This document shows, piece by piece, positions 27,215 through 36,159 of a DNA stretch of 64,000 nt. The stretch comes from Halovulum dunhuangense (GTDB lineage Bacteria; Pseudomonadota; Alphaproteobacteria; Rhodobacterales; Rhodobacteraceae). Made by a program: the position numbers and the translations under genes. Location of the stretch: positions 2,108,001 through 2,172,000 of the forward strand of contig NZ_JABFBC010000001.1 in NCBI RefSeq assembly GCF_013093415.1, read 5' to 3'. Within the stretch, counting starts at the first letter, position 1, and each line of letters starts with the position of its first letter. The notes beneath the pieces were generated by a model that ran no database searches, was not told the origin of the DNA, and saw nothing but the letters and a program-made list of their open reading frames with translations.

Positions 27215-28042
27215 TCACATGGTCCAGACCCGCGGTGGCGGGGTATCGCGGAAGCGGGTCAGAAAATCGATCAGCGCCACGCGCAGCGGCTGGGCCGTGG
27301 GGGCAAGCCAGCGCAGCACCAGCCGGCCATCCCAGGCGCTGGCGCCCATCCGCACGCCGGGCGTGGCGGGCCAGGCGCGCACGGATTCCAGCCTGTCGGC
27401 GGCATCCGCCCCCAGGTAGACGGCCGTTGCCATCGCGCGGGCATCGCCAAGCGCGGCCGGGCTGTCGCGCAAGGAGGGCAGTGGCGGCGCAAGGCGCAGC
27501 GCCTCGGCATGGATCAGCCGCCCGTCACGCCGGATGCGCCAGTCGTCGCGGAAGTTCAGCGCCGCGGGCATCTCGCCCATGGCGGCCCGCCCCAGCACGA
27601 CCGACTCGAGCACCAGCGCCGTCGCGTCCCCCTCCAGATCCAGATCCAGCCTGCGCGACAGCGCCGATCCCTCGAAAAGGATCGTCTCCTGCGGCAACCA
27701 GTCGAGCCGCGCGCCCGGCCCCACCCGCAGCGCCACATCGACGCGCGCGGTATCCGATGCCGCGCGATAGGCCCGCTCGGCGGTCTGGGTCGCCAGGGTC
27801 GCCCGCGCGCCGGCGCCAAGCGTCGCCTCGTAGCGGAACCGGTCGCCCCCGGTCAGCCCGCCCGCGGTATTGATGAGAACCGCCACAGGTTCCGTGCCGT
27901 AGACCCGCGGCAGCATCGCCTTGGCCGAACCCTGCTGGTACAGGTCGCAAAGCCGCGTCGCGCCACGATCCAGGAAAAACCCGACCCGCACGGCCCCGCG
28001 GGCGCGCTGCTGGACTGGATCGGACATGGGGCGCATCAGCAT
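27215..28042 (-). CDS. ureD: urease accessory protein UreD
   Basis: Scaffold that binds apourease and receives nickel via UreFG. The protein is 275 residues and beta-rich. Family features include LINTAGGLTGGDRFRYEATLG, then ATLATQTAERAYRA and LDWLPQETILFEGSALSRR. Three in-frame ATGs (28042, 28036, 28027) have no clear ribosome site, so the exact start is uncertain. It is the first gene of the ureDA-orf-B segment; the promoter should lie in 28043-28205. Confidence 0.93.
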   Translation of the reverse strand: MLMRPMSDPVQQRARGAVRVGFFLDRGATRLCDLYQQGSAKAMLPRVYGTEPVAVLINTAGGLTGGDRFRYEATLGAGARATLATQTAERAYRAASDTARVDVALRVGPGARLDWLPQETILFEGSALSRRLDLDLEGDATALVLESVVLGRAAMGEMPAALNFRDDWRIRRDGRLIHAEALRLAPPLPSLRDSPAALGDARAMATAVYLGADAADRLESVRAWPATPGVRMGASAWDGRLVLRWLAPTAQPLRVALIDFLTRFRDTPPPRVWTM

Positions 28043-28205
28043 CGGACACCGGCATCAGCTTTCGGATTGCCCCGATCAGTGGCAAGTGCCGCCCGGCCGG
28101 TCCAAGGGAAAGCATCCAACGAGCCCTGGAAAGCACCGGAAAGCGGCATTTGCCGATGCCGCGCACAGCATTTGCCGAATTTTGCGGCAGTTTGCGAGAG
28201 ACCGC

Positions 28206-29573
28206 TCAGCCCTCGGCAAGCAGGCCGCCGATGCGGGCGACCTCGGTGGCGACCCGTGACGCATCGCCCGCCGACTCGACATTCAGCCGCACCAGCGCCT
28301 CGGTGTTGGATCGCCGCAGGTTGAAGCGCCAGTCAGCGAATTCCAGGCTCAGCCCGTCGCTGTCGTCGCGGTGGAGCGCCTGCGCCGCGTAGGCGGCCTC
28401 GACCCGCGCCACGGCGGCTGCGGGATCAGCCAGGCGGAAATTCCGCTCGCCCGACACGGGGAACGCCGCGATCCGGTCCGCGACCAGCGCGCCCAGCCCC
28501 TGCCCCGTGGCTGAAACTTCCTCGGCCAGCTTCAGCCAGGGGATCATGCCGCTGTCGCAGAACATGAAGTCGCGGAAATAGTGATGGGCCGACATCTCGC
28601 CGCCATAGGCCGCGTTCCGTGCCCGCATCACGGCCTTCATGTAGCTGTGCCCGGTGCGCGCCATCACGCCCTGCCCGCCGGCTTCGGCCAGGACCGCGCG
28701 GGTGTTCAGCACCGCGCGCGGGTCATAGACGATGCGCGCGCCCGGTTCCCTGCGCAGCACCGCGCGGGCCAGCAGCCCCACCAGGTAGACCCCGTCCACG
28801 AAGGCGCCGGCCTGGTCGAAGAAGAAGCAGCGGTCGAAATCCCCGTCCCAGGCGACGCCGAAATCGGCGCCGGCCGCGCGCACGGCATCGCCCGTGGGGG
28901 GCTGGTTCTCGGGCAGAAGCGGGTTCGGCACGCCATGCGGGAAATCGGCATCCGGTTCGTGGTGCATGCGGGTGAAACGCAGGGGCGCCCCCGCAGCCGC
29001 AATCGCCTCGGCGATCGCATCGAAGGTGGGGCCGGCGGCACCATTGCCGGCATTGACAAGGATGTGCAGCGGCGCCAGCCGCGCGGGGTCCACGAAGGAC
29101 AGGATGCGGGCCACATAGGCGTCCCGCGGCGCCACCTGCCGCCGCCTGCCCCGCGCCGACCGGGGGCGCAGATCGCCCCCCTCGGCCAGCGCCTGCACGC
29201 GGGCAAGCCCGTCCTCGCGGCTGACCGGCCGCGCGCCGCGGCGCACGAGTTTCAGCCCGTTGTCGCCCTTGGGATTGTGCGAGGCGGTCACCATCAGCCC
29301 ACCCCCCGCACCCAGGTGGTCGGTGGCGAAATAGACCTCCTCGGTGCCGCAGAGCCCGATGTCGAGCGCGTCCGACCCGCCATCGGCAAGCCCCTCGGCC
29401 AGCGCGTCGAGCAGCATCGGAGAGCTTTCGCGCATGTCCCGCCCGATCACCACCGGCGCGCCCTCGGCCACCTCTCGCGCAAAGGCGTGCCCCACCCGGC
29501 GCATCAGGGCGGCGTCGATGCCCTCGCCCACGCGGCCGCGCAGGTCATAGGCCTTGAACGGGGATGGGGGCAT
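28206..29573 (-). CDS. phosphomannomutase/phosphoglucomutase
   Basis: A 455-residue alpha-D-phosphohexomutase that interconverts hexose 1- and 6-phosphates, feeding surface polysaccharide and LPS sugars. The catalytic phosphoserine loop TASHNP is at residues 96-101 (Ser98), the metal-binding DGDFDR lies near residue 235, and the phosphate-binding RRSNTEALVRLNVES is near the C-terminus. It starts KAYDLRGRVGE, the usual motif of the ManB/AlgC group. Whether it prefers mannose or glucose phosphate cannot be read from sequence. It seems to stand alone, with pdxY 65 bp upstream on the same strand. Confidence 0.92.
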   Translation of the reverse strand: MPPSPFKAYDLRGRVGEGIDAALMRRVGHAFAREVAEGAPVVIGRDMRESSPMLLDALAEGLADGGSDALDIGLCGTEEVYFATDHLGAGGGLMVTASHNPKGDNGLKLVRRGARPVSREDGLARVQALAEGGDLRPRSARGRRRQVAPRDAYVARILSFVDPARLAPLHILVNAGNGAAGPTFDAIAEAIAAAGAPLRFTRMHHEPDADFPHGVPNPLLPENQPPTGDAVRAAGADFGVAWDGDFDRCFFFDQAGAFVDGVYLVGLLARAVLRREPGARIVYDPRAVLNTRAVLAEAGGQGVMARTGHSYMKAVMRARNAAYGGEMSAHHYFRDFMFCDSGMIPWLKLAEEVSATGQGLGALVADRIAAFPVSGERNFRLADPAAAVARVEAAYAAQALHRDDSDGLSLEFADWRFNLRRSNTEALVRLNVESAGDASRVATEVARIGGLLAEG

Positions 29574-29638
29574 GCTGGCTCTCCGCTGCGTGTCGGGTGG
29601 TTGTGGGGGCGCGTGCGGCCCAAGTCAACGGCGGGGCC

Positions 29639-30454
29639 TCAGCCCTGCCAGACCGCGCGCGCCCCCACCACCGGCAGGTCGCTGCGCCCCTCGTCCAGTG
29701 CCCGCGCGGCCAGCCGGGCGACCGCGGGCGCGACACGGTCGGCCGCCTCTCGCGGCGTGTCGCCACCAAGCGCGCAGGCCAGAAGAAGCGCCGCGGTGAA
29801 ATCGCCCGCCCCATGCAGATGCAGCGGCGCGCGCGGCGCAAGGCAGGCGTGGCTGCCGCCTGCATCGCAGGCCAGGATCCCGATCTGGTGCGGCGTCGGC
29901 CCGGGGACCGATGTGGCATGGACCACGTCAGGCCCCAACCCCCGCAGCCGCTGCGCGAAAAGCGCCGCCCCTTCCACGTCCACGGGCGCGGGCGCGCCGA
30001 TCAGCCAGCCCAGCTCGTCAAGGTTCGGCGTGGCGATGTCGGCCAGCGGCAGCAGCCGGTCGCGGTAGATGCCGATCATCGCCTCGGGCAGGTAGAGCCG
30101 CCCGGCATCGCCCAGCACCGGATCGCAGAGATAGACCGCGTCGGGCCTTGCCCGCTTGACCGCCGCGACCAGGTCGGCGACCGCCAGCGCCGCCTCGGGC
30201 GTGCCGAGATAGCCGGTCAGCACCGCATCGACCCGCGACAGCGCTCCCGCCGCCCCCAGCCCGCGGGCAAGCGCGGCAATCTCCTCGCCCGGCAGGCGGC
30301 GGCCCTCGACGCCCGCCGTCGCGGCATGGCCGCTGAGGATCACGGTCGGCAGCGGCCAGACCTCGACCCCTTCGGCGGCCAGGACGAAGGCCGCGGCCCC
30401 CTGGCCGACGGCGCCCGAGACGACCAGCGACTGGACCGACAGGCAGACCGGCAT
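29639..30454 (-). CDS. pdxY: pyridoxal kinase PdxY
   Basis: A ribokinase-fold enzyme phosphorylating pyridoxal in PLP salvage. The protein is 271 residues. It opens with SVQSLVVSGAVGQGAA and has the sugar-kinase-like GHAATAGVEG segment, CDPVLGD, the LTPN-like IATPNLDELGWL and the catalytic GAGD near residue 226 (HLHGAGDFTAALLL). It is 16 bp downstream of the CoxG-like gene on the same strand. Confidence 0.9.
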   Translation of the reverse strand: MPVCLSVQSLVVSGAVGQGAAAFVLAAEGVEVWPLPTVILSGHAATAGVEGRRLPGEEIAALARGLGAAGALSRVDAVLTGYLGTPEAALAVADLVAAVKRARPDAVYLCDPVLGDAGRLYLPEAMIGIYRDRLLPLADIATPNLDELGWLIGAPAPVDVEGAALFAQRLRGLGPDVVHATSVPGPTPHQIGILACDAGGSHACLAPRAPLHLHGAGDFTAALLLACALGGDTPREAADRVAPAVARLAARALDEGRSDLPVVGARAVWQG

Positions 30455-30470
30455 CGCGGCCGGGCCCGGC

Positions 30471-30914
30471 TCAGGCGGCCTCGACCTTGTCCTTGAACTT
30501 CTCGAAGAAGCTGGCCGACAGCTTTTTCGCGGTGCCCTGGATCAGGCGGCTGCCCAGCTGCGCCAGCTTGCCGCCGATCTCGGCCTTGGCGGTGTAGCGC
30601 AGGATCGTCGCATCGCCATCGGCCTCAAGCACGACATCCGCGCCGCCCTTGGCGAAACCGGCGGCCCCGCCCGAACCCTCGCCCGAAAGCGAGAAATGCT
30701 CCGGCGGGTTGTCGGGGTTGAGCGTGACCTTGCCGCCGAAGCGCGCCTTCACCGGCCCCACCTTCAGCACGACCCTGGCCTCCAGTTCGGTGTCGGAATG
30801 CTTGGTCAACTCCTCGCAGCCGGGAATGCACTCCTTCAGGATCTCCGGATCGTTCAGCGCGGCGTAGACCTTTTCGCGCGGGGCTTCGATCCGGATTTCA
30901 TCGTTGAGTTCCAT
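30471..30914 (-). CDS. SRPBCC-fold CoxG-like protein (carbon monoxide dehydrogenase subunit G family)
   Basis: A 147-residue START/SRPBCC-fold protein. The start MELNDEIRIEAPREKVYAAL, followed by CIPGCEEL, matches the CoxG family. CoxG anchors or matures molybdenum CO dehydrogenases, but relatives occur widely without a dehydrogenase nearby. No coxMSL genes are in the window, so the role here is open. The ATG at 30914 is chosen over 30944 because it gives the conserved start. Confidence 0.85.
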   Translation of the reverse strand: MELNDEIRIEAPREKVYAALNDPEILKECIPGCEELTKHSDTELEARVVLKVGPVKARFGGKVTLNPDNPPEHFSLSGEGSGGAAGFAKGGADVVLEADGDATILRYTAKAEIGGKLAQLGSRLIQGTAKKLSASFFEKFKDKVEAA

Positions 30915-31087
30915 GCTTGGCCTTCCTCCTGCTGCGGGGGCCATGATACCGGCCGCCTTCCGAACATCACCTCACCGCTTCCCGCCCCGAGGTCAAGTGC
31001 GCCGTGCGCCCGCGCCCGCGCTTTCCCGTTGCACATAAGCTGCCGCTTCGCTAACCCGCGCGCAACCGCACCCACCGGGAGACCGCC

Positions 31088-31777
31088 ATGAGCTTCGACC
31101 GCCGCATCAAGATAGCCCCCTCGATCCTGTCTGCCGATTTCGCCGATTTCGGCCGCGAGTGCCGCGCGATCGAGGATCAGGGCTGCGACTGGGTCCATGT
31201 GGACGTGATGGACGGGCATTTCGTGCCGAACCTGACCTTCGGCCCGGCCATGTGCAAGGCGATCCGCCCCCATGTCCGCACGGTGATGGACGTGCACCTG
31301 ATGATCGCCCCCGTCGACCCCTATATCGAGGCCTTTGCGGACGCGGGCGCCGACATCCTGACCGCCCATGTCGAGGCGGGGCCGCATATCCACCGCACCC
31401 TTCAGGCGATCCGCGCGGCGGGCGTGCGGCCCGGCATCGCGCTGAACCCCGGCACCCCCGCCGAGGCGCTGCGCCCGGTGCTCGACATGGTGGACCTGGT
31501 CTGCGTGATGACGGTCAATCCCGGCTTCGGCGGGCAGAAATTCATCGCCAGCCAGATCGAGAAGGTGCGCGAGATCCGCGCCATGATCGGCGACCGCCCC
31601 ATCCATATCGAGATCGACGGCGGCGTGACGCCCGAAACCGCGCCGCTGGTCGCAGCCGCGGGTGCCGACGTGCTGGTCGCGGGCTCGGCCGTCTTCAAGG
31701 GCGGCTCGGTCGCCGACCCTGCGCCCTACGGGGCCAACATCGCGGCGATCCGCAAGGCAGCGGAGGCCGCGGCATGA
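31088..31777 (+). CDS. rpe: ribulose-phosphate 3-epimerase
   Basis: Interconverts ribulose 5-phosphate and xylulose 5-phosphate. A 229-residue TIM barrel. IAPSILSADFADFGRE, HVDVMDGHFVPNLTFG (metal and catalytic Asp), VMTVNPGFGGQKFI and EIDGGVTPETAP are canonical. It overlaps gph by 4 bases, the common rpe-gph pair. In phototrophic or CO2-fixing relatives this pair serves the Calvin cycle, but no Calvin genes are in this window. Confidence 0.97.
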   Translation: MSFDRRIKIAPSILSADFADFGRECRAIEDQGCDWVHVDVMDGHFVPNLTFGPAMCKAIRPHVRTVMDVHLMIAPVDPYIEAFADAGADILTAHVEAGPHIHRTLQAIRAAGVRPGIALNPGTPAEALRPVLDMVDLVCVMTVNPGFGGQKFIASQIEKVREIRAMIGDRPIHIEIDGGVTPETAPLVAAAGADVLVAGSAVFKGGSVADPAPYGANIAAIRKAAEAAA

Positions 31778-32433
31778 GCGCGATCGTCTTCGATCTCGAC
31801 GGCACGCTGATCGACAGCGCGCCCGACATCCGGGCGGCGGCGAACGCGATGCTGTCGGAACTGGGCGCCGAGGATCTGGACCTGCCCATGCTGCGCAGCT
31901 TCATCGGCAACGGCACGCTCAAGCTGGTGGAACGCGCGCTGACCGCGCGGGCTCTGCCCACGGATGAGGGGTTCCTGCACGACGCCCATCACCGCTTTAC
32001 CGCGCATTACAACGCCTCGCCCGCCGCGCTGACGGTGCTCTATCCCGGGGTCGAGGCGGCGCTGGCCGCACTTCTCGATGCGGGCCATGTGCTGGGCATC
32101 TGCACCAACAAGCCCGAGGCGCCCGCGCGCGCGATCCTGAAGCATTTCGGCATGGCGGATCTGTTCCCGGTGGTGGTGGGGGGCGACAGCCTGCCGGTGC
32201 GCAAGCCCGATCCCGCGCCGCTGCGCACGGCCTATGCGGCACTCGGGGCGGCGCCGATGCTCTATGTGGGCGACAGCGAGGTGGATGCCGACACGGCGGC
32301 CGCCGCCGGCCTGCCCTTCGCGCTTTTCACCGAAGGCTACCGCAAGAGCCCCGTCGCGGCGCTGCGCCACGACTTCGCCTTCGACCATTTCGACGCCCTG
32401 CCCGCCCATGTGGCGGCACTGCGCGCGGCCTGA
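31774..32433 (+). CDS. gph: phosphoglycolate phosphatase
   Basis: A 219-residue HAD hydrolase that removes phosphate from 2-phosphoglycolate. HAD motif I is VFDLDGTLIDSAPDI (nucleophile Asp at residue 7), motif II is GICTNKPEAPA, and motifs III and IV are KPDPAP and YVGDSEVDADTA. The ATG at 31774 overlaps the rpe stop. It ends 4 bp from the convergent membrane hydrolase gene. Confidence 0.92.
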   Translation: MSAIVFDLDGTLIDSAPDIRAAANAMLSELGAEDLDLPMLRSFIGNGTLKLVERALTARALPTDEGFLHDAHHRFTAHYNASPAALTVLYPGVEAALAALLDAGHVLGICTNKPEAPARAILKHFGMADLFPVVVGGDSLPVRKPDPAPLRTAYAALGAAPMLYVGDSEVDADTAAAAGLPFALFTEGYRKSPVAALRHDFAFDHFDALPAHVAALRAA

Positions 32434-32437
32434 CCCC

Positions 32438-33895
32438 TCAGGCCGCGAACAGCGGCAGCGCAACCCCCAGAGCCCAGCCAAGGATCAGCCCCTGGCCCAG
32501 CCCCGCGGCCAGCGGGCCGCCCGCGCGCCCCGTCCAGCGGCCCAGGGGGCCGAAGACCAGGAAGAACAGCAGCACCACCGGGGCCGCCATGAACAGCGCG
32601 AAAAGCTGCCCGGGGTTCAGCGCGACGGCCACGCCCAGCGACAGGATCAGCGCGAGCCGCCCCGCAAGGTGCAGCGCCATCCCGGCCCCGCGCAGGAGCG
32701 CGTCGCCCAGCATGACCGGAACGGCGCCGAGGGCAAGCAGCAGGATGGGCAGGATCCGGCCCTCATGCGGCATGAAGCTTGCCCCGTAACGGTCTAGTGC
32801 AAAACCGAAAACCGCGATCCCCCAAAGGGCAGGGGCGAGCCCCGTGAGCACCGCCCGCGACGACATCCCGAGCCCCGCACCCCGCAGCAGCGCCACCTGC
32901 ATCAGCCCCAGCAGGGCCAGATGCAGCGCCAGATGCGCCACGCCCTGCACCGGCAATAGCGGCGAGCCGACCGGCCACAGGACCAGCGGCGCGACCATCG
33001 CAGGCAGGAAGGCCGCCATTGCGCCACGGGCCCGCGGGATTGGCGCGGGCTTCGCCACAGCCGGCAAGAGACCCAGCACCGGCCGCGCCAGCAGCAGGAT
33101 GCCCGCAAGCAGCAGCAGCAGCCACGGGCCCGGCGCGGTGACGGGTTCCGCGGTCGCGCGCCCGAACGCGGCATCCAGCCAGTCCCGCGCCTCGCGCAGC
33201 GCCGTGGGGCTGTGCAGGACACCCACATGCTCGACCCAGGGGGCCACCACCGCGCGCCGGATCACGCCCGGGCCCTGGGCCGTCTCGCCCTCGGTGGCGC
33301 TGGGATCGACCTGCCGCAGCGAAGCGAGCGCCGCCTGCCGCAGATGCGGCTCGCCCTGCCCCGAGATCAGCAGAAGCCGCGCGGGCGCCTGCCCCGTGAT
33401 CGCCTCGGAGTAGGCGGAGACCGCGACCACCGCCTCGACCAGCGGATCGGCCAGCGCCGTGCGGATCACGATGTCCGAGGCCATGGAATGCCCGACCAGC
33501 GCCGTGCGCGTCTCGCCCGTCAGCGCCCGCGCCGCCCGCACGACCGCCTGCGTCTCGGCCACCAGCCTTGCGGTGGTGCCCTCGATCACGGTCACGTCCC
33601 CCGACATCGGGACCGGGTTGCGGCCATGCCCCTCGAAATCGAAACCCACCACGCGGTAGCCCGATTTCGCCAGCGTCAGCGCATAGCCCTCCATCATCTG
33701 GCGCGAGCCGGCAAAGCCATGGGCCACCACGACCAGCGGCCCGTCGGCGCCCGGCATTTCGTAAAGCGTGGCGGGCGTGGTTCCCGCCGCAAGGGCGCTG
33801 CGCGTCACGCCCGCGCGCCCCGCCTCGAGTTGCCACAGCGACACGAGGATCGCGGCAACCGCAACAAGCGCAAGGCCGATCCGGGTCACGAACAT
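32438..33895 (-). CDS. alpha/beta hydrolase fused to a C-terminal polytopic membrane domain
   Basis: A 485-residue protein. One N-terminal membrane anchor (about 2-22) is followed by an alpha/beta hydrolase domain with VVVAHGFAGSRQMM (oxyanion region) and the nucleophile elbow GHSMAS (Ser137). A general His candidate is in WVEHVGVLHS. From about residue 255 on there are 7 or so hydrophobic helices, so half the protein is membrane. The active domain would face the periplasm if the first helix is an anchor. The substrate is unknown. The ATG at 33895 follows AGGAAGGCGAGAGG; upstream ATGs at 33919 and 33922 are alternatives. It is divergent from the FAD-SelD gene with only about 70 bp between. 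Confidence 0.75.
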   Translation of the reverse strand: MFVTRIGLALVAVAAILVSLWQLEAGRAGVTRSALAAGTTPATLYEMPGADGPLVVVAHGFAGSRQMMEGYALTLAKSGYRVVGFDFEGHGRNPVPMSGDVTVIEGTTARLVAETQAVVRAARALTGETRTALVGHSMASDIVIRTALADPLVEAVVAVSAYSEAITGQAPARLLLISGQGEPHLRQAALASLRQVDPSATEGETAQGPGVIRRAVVAPWVEHVGVLHSPTALREARDWLDAAFGRATAEPVTAPGPWLLLLLAGILLLARPVLGLLPAVAKPAPIPRARGAMAAFLPAMVAPLVLWPVGSPLLPVQGVAHLALHLALLGLMQVALLRGAGLGMSSRAVLTGLAPALWGIAVFGFALDRYGASFMPHEGRILPILLLALGAVPVMLGDALLRGAGMALHLAGRLALILSLGVAVALNPGQLFALFMAAPVVLLFFLVFGPLGRWTGRAGGPLAAGLGQGLILGWALGVALPLFAA

Positions 33896-33965
33896 GTTCC
33901 TCTCGCCTTCCTGCGCCATCATGCATAGGTCTCGGTCAGACAAGCACATAGCGGAGCCGACCGTC

Positions 33966-36155
33966 ATGCACAGCCCCCTTCCCCTGACCCGCGACCTGGT
34001 TCTCGTGGGTGGCGGTCATGCCCATGCGCTGGTGCTGCGCCGCTGGGGCATGGCACGGGTGCCCGGTGTGCGGCTGACGGTGGTGAACCCGGACCCGACC
34101 GCGCCCTATACCGGGATGCTTCCGGGCCATGTCGCGGGCCACTACCCGCGCGCGGCGCTGGAAATCGACATCGTGAAGCTGACTCGCTTCGCGGGGGGGC
34201 GGCTGATCCTCGACCGCGCCACGGGCATCGACCGCGACGCGCGGCGCGTGCATCTCGCGGGGCGCCCGCCCATCCGATATGACGTGCTGTCGCTCGATAT
34301 CGGCATCACCTCGGACATGCCGGGGCTGAAGGGTTTTGCCGAACACGGGGTCGCGGCCAAGCCGCTGCAACGCTTCGCCGACCGCTGGGCCGCCTTCCAG
34401 CAAAAGGTCGGGGCGGGCAGGCTTGCCCCGCGCATCGCGGTGATCGGCGGCGGCGTGGCGGGGGCCGAGCTTGCGATGGCGATGGCGCACCGGCTGAAGA
34501 CCCTCGGCCATGCCGCGCAGGTGACGGTGCTGGAGGCCGGCGACACCCCGCTGCGCGGCGTGGGCCCGCGCGCGGCATCCCGCGTGCTGGGCCGGCTGAA
34601 GGACATGGGCATCACCCTGCGCCCTGGCGCCCTGGCCGTCGAGGTGACGGCCGACGGCGTCATCCTGGAGAACGGCGAGACGATCCCAGCCGCACTTGTC
34701 GTCGGCGCGGCTGGCGCCCGGCCCCATGACTGGCTGGCGGACACCGGCCTCGAATTGCACGAGGGCTACATAAGCGTGGGCGCGACCCTGCGCAGCCTGT
34801 CGGACCCCACGATCCATGCCGCGGGCGATTGCGCGCATCTCTCGCATGCCCCGCGCCCCAAGGCCGGCGTCTACGCGGTGCGCGCGGCGCCGGTGCTGCA
34901 TCACAACCTGCTGGCCGACCTGACCGGGCGCCAGCGCCGCGAATTCCACCCCCAACGCGATTTCCTGCGGCTGATCTCGCTGGGTGGCAAGGATGCCGTG
35001 GCCGACCGCTCGGGGCTGAGCGTCGCGGGCCCGGCGATCTGGCGGCTCAAGGACCGGATCGACCGCGCCTTCATGCGCAAGCTGGACGATCTGCCAGCGA
35101 TGCGGCGCCCGCCCCTGCCGAAGCTGGTCGCAAGGGGCGTGCGCAAGGAACTCGCGGCCGATCAGGCCCCCTGCGCGGGCTGCGGTGCCAAGGTGGGCGG
35201 GGCGCAGATCTCGGCGGTGCTGGCGGCCCTGCCACATCGCACGCGCACCGATATCGAGACCGGCGCCGGCGACGATGCCGCCGTGCTGCGCTTCGGCGAC
35301 ACGCGGGCGGTGCTGTCCACCGACCATCTGCGCGCCTTTACCGAGGATCCCTGGATCATGGGGCGCGTCGCCGCGATCCACGCGCTGGGCGATGTCTGGG
35401 CGATGGGGGCAGCGCCTCAGGCCGCGCTGGCAACGCTGGTGCTGCCGCACATGCGCGAGGGCATGCAGGCCGCGACCCTGGCCGAGATCATGGACGCCGC
35501 GACCCATGTCTTCACCGCTGCCGGGGCAGAGATCGTGGGCGGGCACACGACGCTCGGGGCGGAACTGACCGTAGGCTTCACCGTAACCGGCATAGCGCCC
35601 GCGCGGCCGATCCTGTTGTCGGGCGCGCGCCCCGGCGACCGGCTGATCCTGACCAAGCCGATCGGCACCGGCACGATCCTTGCCGGCGACATGATGCTCA
35701 AGGCGCAGGGGCCGGACGTTGCCGCCGCCTGGGCATCGATGTGCCGCCCGCAGGGGGACGCCGCGGCGATCCTGAAGGACGCGCATGCGATGACCGACGT
35801 GACCGGCTTCGGGCTTGCGGGGCACCTGCTGGCGATGCTGGACGCGTCCGGGGTGGCCGCGCGCCTGGACCTTGGGGCCGTGCCGGTGCTGCCGGGGGCC
35901 GAGGCGCTGGCGGCGAAGGGGGTCCGCTCGACGCTCTATCCCGCCAACGCGGCGGCGGCCTCGCGGATGTTCTGGACCGAGGGGCCGAAGGCGGCGCTGC
36001 TGTTCGATCCGCAGACGGCGGGCGGGCTGCTGGCGGCGGTGCCCGCCGACAGGGCCGCGGATATCCTGGGACAGCTGGTCGAGGCGGGCTACGAGGCCGC
36101 CCGGATCGGCGAGATCGTCGAAGGCGCCCCGTTCCTTGATGTGACGGGGGCCTGA
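33966..36155 (+). CDS. selD: FAD/NAD(P)-dependent oxidoreductase fused to selenide, water dikinase (SelD)
   Basis: A 729-residue two-domain protein. Residues 1-385 or so are an NDH-2-like pyridine nucleotide-disulfide oxidoreductase: FAD motif LVLVGGGHAHALVL, second nucleotide motif IAVIGGGVAGAELA, and TIHAAGDCAHL. Residues 395-729 are SelD, which makes selenophosphate from selenide and ATP. The SelD catalytic loop CAGCGAKVGG has Cys406 at the position of E. coli Cys17, while the second loop Cys is Ala. ATP/metal motifs include GAGDDAAVL, STDHLRAF and GGHTTLGAELT. Such fusions are known in several bacteria. It converges on mnmH 4 bp away. Confidence 0.93.
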   Translation: MHSPLPLTRDLVLVGGGHAHALVLRRWGMARVPGVRLTVVNPDPTAPYTGMLPGHVAGHYPRAALEIDIVKLTRFAGGRLILDRATGIDRDARRVHLAGRPPIRYDVLSLDIGITSDMPGLKGFAEHGVAAKPLQRFADRWAAFQQKVGAGRLAPRIAVIGGGVAGAELAMAMAHRLKTLGHAAQVTVLEAGDTPLRGVGPRAASRVLGRLKDMGITLRPGALAVEVTADGVILENGETIPAALVVGAAGARPHDWLADTGLELHEGYISVGATLRSLSDPTIHAAGDCAHLSHAPRPKAGVYAVRAAPVLHHNLLADLTGRQRREFHPQRDFLRLISLGGKDAVADRSGLSVAGPAIWRLKDRIDRAFMRKLDDLPAMRRPPLPKLVARGVRKELAADQAPCAGCGAKVGGAQISAVLAALPHRTRTDIETGAGDDAAVLRFGDTRAVLSTDHLRAFTEDPWIMGRVAAIHALGDVWAMGAAPQAALATLVLPHMREGMQAATLAEIMDAATHVFTAAGAEIVGGHTTLGAELTVGFTVTGIAPARPILLSGARPGDRLILTKPIGTGTILAGDMMLKAQGPDVAAAWASMCRPQGDAAAILKDAHAMTDVTGFGLAGHLLAMLDASGVAARLDLGAVPVLPGAEALAAKGVRSTLYPANAAAASRMFWTEGPKAALLFDPQTAGGLLAAVPADRAADILGQLVEAGYEAARIGEIVEGAPFLDVTGA

Positions 36156-36159
36156 TCCC

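Noticed and set aside
30471-30914. Possible CO dehydrogenase locus suggested by the CoxG-like gene
   Set aside because: No coxM, coxS, coxL or maturation genes are nearby; CoxG-like proteins are common elsewhere.
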